Positions 1 through 10,800 of a stretch of 64,000 bases of DNA are shown piece after piece. The DNA is taken from positions 77,240,597 through 77,304,596 of the forward strand of contig NC_080419.1 in NCBI RefSeq assembly GCF_029873635.1, given 5' to 3'. The first letter of the stretch is position 1; each line of letters begins with the position of its first letter. Position numbers and translations under genes: made by a program. The notes under the pieces were generated by a model. The model was not told the origin of the DNA. It ran no database searches and was given only the letters and a program-made list of their open reading frames with translations. Source of the DNA: Malania oleifera (taxonomy: Eukaryota > Streptophyta > Magnoliopsida > Santalales > Ximeniaceae).

Positions 1-111
1 CAAACATGTTTATGCTCCATTAGTTGCCAAAAATAATACGCTCATAATCACACCATGGTCAACATCTTTGTCATCCAGTCATATGCCCACATACATAAAT
101 ATTTTACTGAT

Positions 112-345
112 AATTACCGAGAATAGGGAAGCCTACCCGCCTACACAAGTAGATTCCCTCTGCTCTAGTGCTAAAACCAGAGCACTCACCTTTCTCAATA
201 AGTCTTCGGGTTATGTATCCAGGTAAAGTCACCAAGAATAGGGAATGTCATCCGCCATACAAGTGGCTTCCATCTACTCTGGTATCTACAAAAAAATAAC
301 CAGAGTACTGACCTTTCTCAGCAAGCCCTCAGGTGGAGTAATCTA
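112..345. repeat. two-copy tandem repeat, about 115 bp unit
   Basis: Two diverged copies (about 112-228 and 229-345) each run through 'gaatagggaa', a 'tctgctct/tctactctgg' stretch, 'ccagagcact/ccagagtact' and 'cacctttctca'. The repeat lies inside the LTR fragment. Confidence 0.6.
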
Positions 346-714
346 CTTTACCATAAATACTTAATTAATTAAAGTCTCACGCAGCCAACCATATTTGTTT
401 GACAAAACTCCACACATGTATGCATATCACTAGCAATCCACACAGTATAATCATATAGTCTTCAATCATTCCCATACATGATCAACATCCACAGAATATG
501 TATTCATCCAAGCAGGACTCTATCACTCACACCATACACGTCCACATAGGACTGTCAATTACAACATACATATCCACACAGGACTAGTCCACACAAGACT
601 AACCAATCACACAGATTACACGGTCTACACATGACAAACCAATCTCACAGCATACATGTTCACACAGGATAAATCAAACCACACAGCTTACAAAACGAAC
701 ACCCCGTTCATAGT

Positions 715-880
715 AAATAGGTAAACAACCTCCTAATACCACTGCTAATGTTTACCTCCCAATATAAATGCCCATATAACGACCACCTCATACCACTGCC
801 AACATTATATGATGGTTATACTAGGTATGATATAACAACTTCCTTATACCACTGCCAACGCTATATCGCAATTTACATGA
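715..880. repeat. three-copy degenerate repeat, about 55-60 bp unit
   Basis: Three units share the core 'ATACCACTGCCAAC' or a close variant (around 737, 798 and 857), each followed by TATAT-rich sequence. It lies inside the Gypsy LTR fragment. Confidence 0.55.
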
Positions 881-1898
881 ACCACAACACAAGTCAACAG
901 CAAACCAATCATTCAACACATCTATAGTATACACAACATCAATATCCGCAATTAACCAGCATATTCAACCAGGCAGAAATCATAACCAAATAATATTCGC
1001 AATCTCAATGATTCATCATTCCACAATGCTTGCAATCATTTAATTAACAAAGATGGTTTCAACCACACGATTTTTCCCAATATAATATATATATATATAT
1101 ATAGTATTTTCAATACCAGCGTGGTTTAGAAAAATTACAGCTGAATATGAAGAAATTATACCCAAAATTAGTCATTTTAAAATTATTAAAAAGCTATTAT
1201 AATATTTCCCCTTACCCGCTCCTCGAAATTCAGCCAAAAATCAACAAAATGAGACCCTGCATTCCAAAAATTCCAACTTCCTCTAACCTCATAGAGATAC
1301 CCATATAATACTTCCTAAGCTCTAAATATCTCAAAATAATAATAAAACCTTAAATTATTTCACTTACCCTAATCTTGGGATGTTTCCCAAACTTCTTGAA
1401 TCAAAAATCCGCTCCGCCTATAGTGCAGCGAATCTTCCTAGGAGTCTCGTGGTAGCTTCCGATCGTTGAACCAAGCTAAATTCGATCCAAAATCGAAGAA
1501 AGAAGGTAGAGGAGCAGTGGGTAGAGTAAGAAACAGGAGAACAAATGAAATTCTCCACTGAAAATCTGATTTTTGCCTATTTATAGGCAACTTGCCACGT
1601 GGTCTCGTCGACGAGTCCAAAAGTCTCGTCGACGAGCTCGAGAACACCACTTGTTGATGAGACCGTGATCTCATCGACTAAATTTAGAAGGTGAAATCCT
1701 CTCTTGGTAAACCCTCATCAATGAGACAAGCATACTCAACGACGAGGCTCTGTAGGTTTCTCGTCTACGTGAAAGTCCAACTCGTCAACAAGCGCCTATT
1801 TATTTCCCTTTTCCAATTTCTTTTCCCCTTTCTTCTATTTCCCTTTTTCTCTTATTATCCTTCTTAAAATTTTAAATATTTAAAATTTTTCGGGTAAG

Positions 1899-3719
1899 TA
1901 GTATAAGCCATCAAACCAAAACTTTTAAACCAACCATACTAATAATTTATCAACTATATTATGATTAGTATGGTCATCCCTATAGGCCACAAATGCATCT
2001 TAGAAAATATATTAAGGCATGAACTAATACTCATAACCTAGAACAATCCATATCTATACATAGACTTTTAACCACTGGATATGATGTTCAAAGTTTTATG
2101 AAGAGCCTCAATATTCAAGAATGTGAATTGATGCATATGAATCCTTTAAGTTCTTTCCATAGGGATCGAGCTGGGCTCCTCTAATTATTCAATGATTATG
2201 GTAGGATGAAATTTAATATTCAATTATTTTCACTTATCCTTTTAAAAATATTTTAACATTAATTTTATCATAATCATCTATGTACAAGGTTTTACTTTTA
2301 GGAAAATTCCTGTTGAAATTCTGGCAGCATGCCGTCTGTAAATTGGACATTTTCCCATAAAACCTGTACCTAATAGATTCAAGCAAGCAATATATAGCTC
2401 AATTGAGGCATGCAAGAACCTATAATCCACTGCCAGCATGCAATTCACATCAACTGCATCCGTCATGCAGGAGGCATTCTATACTAAGCATGCGTTCCAG
2501 TAGTATAATCAACAGTCCATATAAATTGTAAACCATCCAACTAGATACCACGACCAATAAATAACCATGGATAGTTAGGAATTCACTGCAGTACTTATAT
2601 GGACATTTAGGCATGAAATGAAAATATGAGAGCATTTTAATTTATATAACCATGAAAGAATATATGCTCCACTAAGTTATGCACTCAACTTATTTTATGC
2701 CTTTTCTTTCATTTTCAAGTTCAATAACCAAGAGTTATAATATTTTCAATGATTTTAGCTTGGCTTTGGGTTCTTAGGATTATCGGAAAAAAAAGTCACA
2801 ATGAATATTTCTTTGAGAGTTCTAAGCCTGTATTTGCCTCTTTTCTTATGATTTACAGTATGTGAGAGGCCTAAGTTCAAATGGCTTGTCTTTCTTATAT
2901 TTCATGCATAGGTTTCTCAGTTATTGCATTTTCATATATGTTGAAACCAATAACAAACATATTATCCATTTAACTTAATTCACAAAATTGAAGCTCTAAT
3001 AGATTTGATTTAATGTTTGAGAGCCTACGAAAGGAATTTTGGATTAATATTCTTGAAAGATTAAAATTTATGTTATATTCAAAGAGTATTCATTGTGAGT
3101 GGACATGGTTCAAGATATTTGCATGGAAGTGGATATGTCCAAATAGAATAGTCAAAGAGTACTCAATATATATTAGTCATTTATGATCAATATAGAGTGA
3201 TGACTAAACTTTGATCCAGGCTTTGACTAATAAGATTATGGTTAAAAATATATAGAATAGGATGGATCCCTAAGGCTCATTTCTGTGCAATGGACAACAG
3301 TTGCTTAACTTAATGTTTTATCTTTTAAGCATGAGTTAAGCATTTAAAATTATTTACTAAGCAAGAATGCCTTGTCCATTTGGAAGAGCATTTTTAATTA
3401 AGCTATAGCCAATGATTTCATATTTTAACCAATGAATATATGCATTAAAATTAGATTGGTTATGTACTTGGATTTGTAGATTGGCTTGATTCTCAATTGA
3501 TCTTAGTATACTAAAGGTGGAATGAATATGCTAAGATTTGACATTTTAGGAACAGACCACTTCGTAGGCCAATAGACATCACTCCCCCAAAACCTAGAAC
3601 CTAATAAAAGCATTTATGTAACTCCAATTGGAATTCGTTCCCCCTTAAATTCTAATGAGTTTCCTTTCTTTACAACCCATACCATTTTTCTATCTTTGAA
3701 TCTTCATGGGTTAGGACTA
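1899..3719 (-). mobile_element. non-coding internal region of a gag-only Sirevirus-like derivative
   Basis: No coding capacity is seen. The stretch matches, in inverted orientation, 12480-14394 of the plus-strand relative. Shared landmarks include the 'ATGCATCTTAGAAAATATATTAAGGCATG' type block near 1990 and the 'gatgactaa...tgatc' to 'gtgcaatgga' block near 3200-3290. It also matches 18060-19020 directly. A CTCCCCCAAAA tract at 3590 is a polypurine run on the element strand, as expected of the repeated polypurine tracts of Sireviruses. It lies where pol would be, yet no pol homology is visible. Confidence 0.6.
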
Positions 3720-4947
3720 GGTGGTACTTTGACTCTCCAAACCTATTTGCATTTTACACCTTTCCTTTTAAACGGGCAATCAAATTCTATGTGTCCCTTC
3801 TTTTTACACAATGCATAAAAGGTGTGGGTATAAGGGCTGGAAGACGTACTAGCATAGTATTTTGATGCTCTAATAAAGTACCCCATGTATAAGTTCTTTC
3901 TTTTATTATTTTTAATCCCATTGTAACCTATACCTTCCCTATCTAAGGTCATCTTCTATGATCCTAACAACTTATTAAAGTTGTCCTTGCCTCTAGTGAA
4001 TGTGTACATGATCTTAGTTTGGTCTTCTACTTTCTTTTCTAACTCTTACATTTTTAAGTTCTTAAGACCTTTGCAAAAATCTTGTAATTTAATAAACTCT
4101 TTAATCATGTTGTTTGCTTTATATTCAAGTTCTGCAATGAGAAGATCTTTATTATTATCATTTGATGCTTAAGATCTTACTGCATTCAATTCATTCTCTA
4201 ACTTTTCATTCTTGTGTACTAATTTTTTTGTCTTTAAATCACTTTCCCTTTCAACAAGAACTTTTGATTCACATTCTTTCATACATGCCTCATACTTGTT
4301 CTCTAAAACAGTATATTTCTTTTTAGATTTAACAAGTAACTTATGAATTCTAACATATTCAATTTGCAATTATTCATAAGTAGGCATGCTCTCACTATCA
4401 GAATTATCACATAATTCAGTATCAGATGCATAATTCAAATCATCACATAAATCATTACCAGGATTATCTAATAACATAGGAGGAGACAAGTTTACCTCAT
4501 CATCGGTTAGAGCTATGAAGCATGGTTTACCTCCTTCAAAATTCGTAGAGCTTGAATCACAAGGAGTTATCACCTTTTCCTACATAGTTGCTCCATATCT
4601 CCTTTCAAGTTCCTCTCATACGTCCTTAGCACTATTACATGCTATAACCTCACAAAGAACATTAGAAACTAAAGCATGCTGCAAGGTGTTCAAGGCATCA
4701 AAATTTATTTGCACTAAGTTCCTATCATTATCATTCAGCTTAAATTTAGATTTAGGAACATCAACACCATCAATGATTTTTAATGGAACACTATCTCCTT
4801 GTGCAATAATATCCTAGAACCTCCAATTTAAAGCTTTAACAAATATGGTTATCCTAAATTTCCATACAGCAAAATTCTGCTAAATGCAGGAGGGTTCGTG
4901 ACTAACCTTCCCTCACATGAAGGGGATGCACCAACACGAGTCATCAT
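3720..4947 (-). pseudogene. decayed Copia gag (Sirevirus-like)
   Basis: The region reads as a broken Gag nucleocapsid precursor. The start is the ATG at 4945-4947, about 40 bp inside the primer-binding site. Its N-terminus retains the '..GASPS.EG..' pattern shared with the other gag copies (7166 and 20158). A middle part (4169-4573) is acidic and coiled-coil-like. The C-terminal part (3743-3952) holds 'GIGYNG', 'ASKYYASTSS' and a damaged zinc knuckle in which CKKKGHIEFDC remains but the first cysteine is lost. These match the better-preserved gag at 42891-44674. Several stops and frame changes break it, so it is not functional. Confidence 0.75.
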
Positions 4948-4986
4948 GATCTTTTTACTAATTAACTACTTAAGTCTAAGTAACAA

Positions 4987-4999
4987 GGCTCCGATATCA
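4987..4999 (-). other. primer-binding site (tRNA-iMet type, degenerate)
   Basis: On the minus strand this reads TGATATCGGAGCC directly inside the LTR. The canonical initiator-Met match is TGGTATCAGAGCC, so two positions differ. Confidence 0.75.
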
Positions 5000-5001
5000 A
5001 T

Positions 5002-6946
5002 TGTTAGTTTTGGTGCAATCCCAAGAGGGGGTGAATTGGAGATTAAAAATCTATCCCTAGGTCAACCAGTCTAGTAGCAGTATTACACAATCCTAGGGTC
5101 TGTCTATGCAATCGTAAATAAAACATACACATGCGTGAAAATAAAATGCGAAAAAATAACTTGCACACGCGATATGTTATCGAGGTTCGACCCGAGTGCC
5201 TAAGTCCCAACTTTGGCTCACCAGCACAAGGATTCTACTATAAGCTCACTTCATAGGTGGAGCGGCACCGGTTACAACAAGGACAATTCACGGAGCTGAC
5301 CTCAACCTACAACCGCACCTTAACAGGATGGTGCATCTAACTTTCCTAATTGGATCTAAGCCAATCCGGGACTATTCAATAGGGCTAGTCTCCCTCTTCA
5401 GGCTCGTACTAGGAATACAACAATCAATAAAATTTGTGTACAAACAAATGCTCCTTACACAAGCAGATATGTACCAATGATAATTAATCAATCACACATC
5501 AACGGTATAGGAATTTTAAGCTCGATGATGTGATTTTGTGCAAACAGCACTCAATAATGTATAATCTCAAATATGCTCAAGAGTGTACAAACAAGTTATT
5601 TCTTTGAAACAAGATATAATAAATATCAATCTAAGATTAGGGTTTCAAAGATGATAGCAACAATATTCAAACAATACTCAAAAATATTTTCCTTGATGAA
5701 ATAAGGACAAGGGTCGTTTGAAATATAGCTTGTAAAATATTTGCACAAAAAAATTATTACTTAAGGAATCTTGCAATAACAATGCAAATATCCTCCAACT
5801 AATGAGTTTTCCCAACGCTAGATTTATCAAGTTAAATCTGTTGGTAAACTTTTGCTTAACTCTCCAGAATCAATAACAATCAACAATAGCACAAATGAGA
5901 GTATTAAGCAATTTACAATAGAGGACTAGCACAATAAGAACTCTCACAGTATTTGAATTGATCAAAAGAAGGAGTGTGTGAGAGTATTTGAAGTAGTATA
6001 GGCAAAATAGGCTATTTGAATTTGAGAGGATTTTTCACTAATGAACTTGCTAATCCTTTCTAAGTTTTACAAATGAGCCCCTATAAATAGAAGTAGGGCA
6101 AATTATAATGGTTAAGGACATGTCAGGTATTATTAAAATTGTTCTAAAATTATTTAACAAAATTAACCTTGTTTAACCGTGCTTAACCGTGGTAAAAATA
6201 AAACAACCCGAAAGTTTTCAGGTGGTCGATCCACGGTTCGGTTGCTCGAATAGACTCAGTTCAAAAAGTTATTTTTGGACGTTCGAGTGCCCGAGTATAG
6301 GCTCGGTTTGCTGAACTAAGGTGATTTACACTCTGTCTGCATTTTGGTCGCCTAGTCAAGAGTTCGGTTAACTGAACTCATGTGTTCGGTCATCCAAGGC
6401 TATTTTGAATGTGAAATTTGGGTTGTGGAGTTGGTGGGAAAGGTCAGAGTTATGGTTCGGTCACCTTAGGATGACGTGGTCATTTAAGTTCAGTTCCCCG
6501 AAACCAAGTCAACATTCTGACCAGTCAATGGTTCGATCGTCCAAAGTGTTTTGAACACTAAGGGTTCGGTCGTCCGACCTCTCACAATTTTTGCCTATTT
6601 ATGTCCTATTCATTTTAATTGATTCCCCTCATAATGCAAATGATTGTGGGGACTATTTTATGTGTTTGTGTGGGGACCTAAGGACTTTCTAAGGTCTATG
6701 AGCTTACAATTACCTACATGCATGACATGTAGAGATTATTGTAGACATTTTCCTATATTTACTATTACATACCCGATTTGAGCAATGATATAAATTACAA
6801 TAGAAGAAAACTTCAAGGTCTTTATACTTTGATTCTTTATGGGCCATCAATTGATCTACTAATATATACCTGCACACAAACTCGATAACCATCAAATACT
6901 TGAGTATTTGTCATTATCAAACTAGGTATGACCTATGAGGTCAACA
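5002..6946 (-). mobile_element. 5' LTR of a minus-strand Sirevirus-like element
   Basis: The LTR has TG...CA ends on the plus strand (TGTTAGTTTTGG... to ...GGTCAACA) and abuts the PBS. Near the left end is the family hallmark CCCAAGAGGGGGTGAATTGG. The GC-richer block at 5160-5410 ('GGTTCGACCCGAG', 'GGAGCGGCACCGGTTACAA', 'GCTGACCTCAACCT') is common to the family. A TATA-like CTATAAATAG is at 6081-6090. A cluster of GTTCGGTnnnCtGAAC-type words is at about 6215-6580. On its right side it joins a plus-oriented LTR tail with no shared TSD. Confidence 0.8.
6215..6580. repeat. cluster of CpG-rich dyad words in LTR
   Basis: About eight variants of a GTTCGGTnnnC(T/C)GAAC word occur within 370 bp, for example GGTTCGGTCGTCCGACC near 6563. 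They sit upstream of the TATA-like box in element orientation. Confidence 0.65.
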
Positions 6947-7110
6947 GTTTATTTATTTGCTTAGTTTTACATTGTTGGGAAATTGGTGTTTTCTTAGACA
7001 TACCCTAGTTTGAGCGATACTAATTGTGGATTTGAATTGAACCTAGGAATAAATTTTTAAATACCTAATCCATCCCCCCCCCCCCTCTTAGGAATACACA
7101 AATTCCCACA
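6947..7110 (+). mobile_element. 3'-terminal piece of a plus-strand Sirevirus-like LTR
   Basis: This is the last about 160 bp of an LTR. It contains the shared 'gaacctaggaataaatttttaaatacc' region and a C-rich run with CTCTTAGGAAT, and ends in CCCACA immediately before a PBS. The upstream part of the LTR is missing; the sequence to its left is a minus-oriented LTR. Confidence 0.75.
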
Positions 7111-7112
7111 AT

Positions 7113-7125
7113 TGGTATCAAAGCC
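7113..7125 (+). other. primer-binding site (tRNA-iMet type)
   Basis: TGGTATCAAAGCC lies two bases after the LTR CA end and has one mismatch to the canonical TGGTATCAGAGCC. Confidence 0.85.
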
Positions 7126-7165
7126 TCATTTCATTAGACTTAAACATTTTTGCAAAAAGATCACA

Positions 7166-8184
7166 ATGGCTCAATTTAGTGTTTCCCCATTCGGCGAGGG
7201 ACAGTTACCTACTAGTACTCCATTATTTTGTAGTGTAAACTACACCCACTAAAAAATTTGAATGAACGTTTTTATAAAATCAATGGACTAGAGGGCTTGG
7301 CAGGTGATTGTTAATGGAATTTGTATGCCAGCTAACGAAAATGATACAAATTTATTGCACGTGAATTCATATGTCATGGATTTATTATACTGTGCTTTAG
7401 AGACTAATATTTTTCATGAGATTAGTGCATGTAAAAGTGCAAAAGATATATGGGAAGAGCTTGAAAAGAAATATGGAGAGTCCTAGGAGAAGGAGACCAC
7501 CACTTTGATAGTGTCACACTCAAATGATTTGGAAGTCAAAAATCATAAGGTAATAGCATTAACAAACCAAGAGGTATATGACTCTTACTTTACCTCATTC
7601 ACTGACTCGTGCAATGATGCATATGATGATTCTTATGTTGAATGTTGTGTTGTGTCAATATTCCTTGTGATAATCCTATTGACAAAGCATGCAATGATTC
7701 ATGTAATAATTATGATATCTTATGATGAATCATGTAATGATTTTTATGATGAAAGCATGCTATTGAATAGAAAACTAGAAAAAAGATTCATTTAAAAAAC
7801 ATAAATTTCAAGTTAGGATGTCTAATCATAAAAGTATTCTAAAAAATGAAAATAGAAGGATGGAAAAACAATTGAAAGAGTTAAGAAAATTGTGAAAGTA
7901 TTGAAAATCATCTACTTAGAAAGAAAAATTGAAGGTTATTTTGAAATAATTTTCAAATCCACAAGTAAAGAAGATAACTTCGATAAACCCTTAGAAATTA
8001 AAAGAAATAAATCTTTCAGAAAAGGTACATATTATAAGACCCATAGCCATATGAATGCCTCATTGAGCAAAAATAGAATAAATAATCATAATCTTTAATG
8101 TACATACAAAATCTGCTTATACTATAAAATGATGTGGCATATTCGATCTACTTGTCCATCTAGAACTGCCAGAGGCTTAGATAA
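7166..8184 (+). pseudogene. decayed Copia gag, N-terminal to zinc-knuckle part
   Basis: The start ATG (7166) follows the PBS and opens with MAQFSVSPFGEGQ, matching the other gag copies. A readable block at 7304-7486 (VNGICMPANENDTNLL... to WEELEKKYGES) corresponds to the UBN2/gag-polypeptide domain of Copia Gag. Later parts are Asp/Cys-rich spacer and lysine-rich sequence. Near 8110-8155 a degenerate knuckle (CLYYKMMWHIRSTCP) remains. Multiple stops and frameshifts are present. It is interrupted at 8185 by a solo LTR; the same gag resumes at 12402. It would have encoded the structural protein of the virus-like particle. Confidence 0.75.
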
Positions 8185-8614
8185 TAATGACACTATTGGT
8201 CATAACCTGTTTTGATTATGACAAATACTCAGGTACTTAATATTTGCTGAGTTGATGAATAGGTTTATCTTGGCAATATCATATGATGGCACTCGAAGAC
8301 CCAAAGGAAAATGAAGACCCTAGTTGATATTTATTTATTGTAATTTCTATTTGGGTTTGTAATCTTAATTAAGAAAATGTTTGTAATAATCTGCATATCA
8401 TGCATAAAGGACTATAAGCTTAGGACCTTAGAAAGACCTTAGGGATCACACTTCAGTTAACCAAAGCTGGATTTTTTCAGTGTCTTCAAAAAGACCTTAG
8501 ACTGGCCATAGGACTCTATTATGCATGAAAATGTTCCATATTGCCTTAAATTTAATTATCATATGAATAGGGAAAACATTTTTAAAAAGAAAAGGACCGA
8601 AAGTACCAAAATTG

Positions 8615-8980
8615 GCATGGTCGATTGACCGAACTCAATTACACTGAGTTCCTCGGTCAACCGAACTCCCACTAGGTCAACACGTTGACCTCTCGGTCGA
8701 CCGACCAGAAGTATATAGGCATAACTTGGTCGACCAAACATCCCCGGGTCAACAAGTTGACCACTCGATCAACCGACTAATATTATTTGGGCATTGTCAA
8801 CCGCACGGTTGACCGAACCTCGTAATTCAAATTGACCCGGTTGATTGAACCACACAAATTTAAAAAATCGCCTTTGAAACCCTCAAGATGGTTAACCATA
8901 ATTATGGTTCAATTTTTCCATGGTCGACTGAACTGGGACACTCGGTCAACCAAACCTCAAGTTCGGTCGACCGAACCTCT
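8615..8980. repeat. cluster of TCGGTCGACCGA-type palindromic words
   Basis: About ten variants of CTCGGTCGACCGAAC occur, including CTCGGTCGACCGACC near 8693 and TTCGGTCGACCGAACC near 8961. They lie upstream of this LTR's TATA box, now separated from it by the nested LTR. Confidence 0.75.
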
Positions 8981-9501
8981 CAGGTTGGCGAATTTTTTAC
9001 CGTAGTTAAACCGGGTTATTTTTTATTAAACATGATTAATATTTTTCAAAAATACCCCTTGAAATTGGGATAGCTTCCCAAGCGGGGGGTGAATTGGGAT
9101 TTTAAAAATTCTTTCATTTTTAATATTTTGTTTTATATCAACAATCACAAAATCAAGTCAACCAGAACCAATCAACAAAATAATCAAAATCTTGATCTTT
9201 ATATCAATAGCCCTGTATCAAAATGTAAATCATATAGATTTATAAAAGCCCTGTGTTATATCACAATCACACTTCTTCTTTGTGTTTAATTATTTAACAA
9301 ACTTTCATATTAATAAGTTTAGGATGATCAACCAACGTAGTCCCTTTCGGTTTCCGTAAGCCAAAACAAATTACCTTCCGGTCTATTTAACAACCATACA
9401 CTCAGAATTTAACAATTTAAAGCATACATGCAGGTTGTAAGTATTGCTGAAAAATAAAGAGTAAGGAAGATGAGAGAGACACAAGGTTTTACGAGGTTCG
9501 G

Positions 9502-10505
9502 CTCATACCTAGCCTACGACCTCGCCTTTGGCAAACCACCAAAGGATTCACTAGTTCAGTTTCATTGACGGGTGGAACAATACCGATTACAATCACTCCT
9601 TTAGGCTAGAGCCCACCTCTCCAAATGATATTCCCTCATTTGATCCAACGATTCTACAACCTTGAATCATCTATAAACAAGAACCAAGATAGAGATAAGT
9701 TTGTATACAAAAGACACTCTCACAGTAGAGTAGGTTAGTACAACATTCAGCACAAGAATACTTCAAAGTAAATCAAATATAAAAGGATTGAAGCTCAATA
9801 CTAAATTTAGATCTCCAAATATCTTCCAAGAATTGAAAGGACTTTAAAGGCTCTACTTCGGAATTTGTATCAGCAGTAACTCAGTCGTTGAAGTAGGATG
9901 AACACAAGAGAGTTGAAGAGCTTTTTAGAGAACTTTGATTGCTGAAAATTTCTTGGTGTAAAAATATTTGAAGTTTGGGGCTATTTTTTGAGAGTTTAAG
10001 AGCTTATACCCAGCCTACGTCCTCGCCTTTGGCAAACTACCAAAGGATTCACTAATTCAGTTCTGTTGACAGGTGGAACAATTCGGATTACAACCACTCC
10101 TTCCTTTAGGCTAGAGTCTGCCTCTCCAAATGATATTCCCTCATTCGGTCCAACGATTCTACAACCTTGAATCGTCTATAAACAAGAAACAAGATAGAGA
10201 AAAGTTTGTATACAAAAGGCACTCTCACAGCAGAGTAGATTAGTACAAGATTCAGCACAAGTATACTTCAAAGTAAATCAAATATAAAAAGATTGAAGCT
10301 CAATACTAAATTTAGATCACCAATTATCTTCCAAGTATTGAAAGATTTAGACTTTGAAGACTCTTCTTCAGAATTTGTATCAGCAGTAACTCAGTGATTG
10401 ATGTAGGATGAACACAAGAGAGTTTGAGAGCTTTCAGGAAATTTTGATTGCTGGAAAATTTATTGGTGTAAAAATCTTTCAAGTTTGGGGCTATTTATAA
10501 ATGTT
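9502..10505. repeat. about 500-bp tandem duplication inside the solo LTR
   Basis: Two copies (about 9502-10003 and 10004-10505) share the run of landmarks 'CTCGCCTTTGGCAAAC.ACC', 'AAAGGATTCACTA', 'CACTCTCACAG.AGAGTA' and 'AGTTTGGGGCTATTT'. The related LTRs at 33828 and 44733 have one copy, so the duplication is private to this insertion. Confidence 0.85.
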
Positions 10506-10624
10506 TAAAAATAATTCCTTGCCCCCCAAGTTTACTTGGAGTAATCCCCAAGTTTTTTAAAAGAGTAGTGCTCAAGAAATCCATTTAAAAAATCTTCCTA
10601 TTGGAGTATTTTAAAAAAATGTTC

Positions 10625-10800
10625 GAGTGGCAGTTGCCTGCCATAGAGAAATTTCAAAATACAAAACACTGGTAGTCGCCTGCCAGAACCCAGGCAGTCA
10701 TCTGACTTGACCACCCAAGCGCCTGGCTATGCTCAGATAGTAGCCTGGCACCCTACTGCCTCTTTGAAAATTTCTTATTTAATAGGGGCAGTCGCCTGAC
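10625..10800. repeat. cluster of GGCAGTCGCCTGCC-type words
   Basis: Several variants occur (GGCAGTTGCCTGCCA, GGTAGTCGCCTGCCAG, GGCAGTCATCTGACT, GGCAGTCGCCTGACC). They are upstream of the TATA-like box in element orientation. Confidence 0.7.

Larger units (their letters stand above)
1..1898 (-). mobile_element. Tekay-type Ty3/Gypsy LTR fragment, cut by the window edge
   Basis: This LTR is recognised by similarity of layout to the Gypsy LTRs at 14395, 23667, 52755 and 59856. It has an AT-rich body, an internal stretch after 1390 with the shared 'ccgctccg...gtggtagcttc...gatcgttga' pattern, a TATA-like box at 1567-1576, and a cluster of CTCGTCGACGAG-like words at about 1600-1760. Orientation is minus because the word cluster and TATA box point that way. 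The right boundary is approximate, near TAGTATAAG where the Copia internal sequence resumes; I could not identify a clean CA terminus or TSD. It is a different subfamily from the 14395 LTR. The left end is outside the window. Confidence 0.6.
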
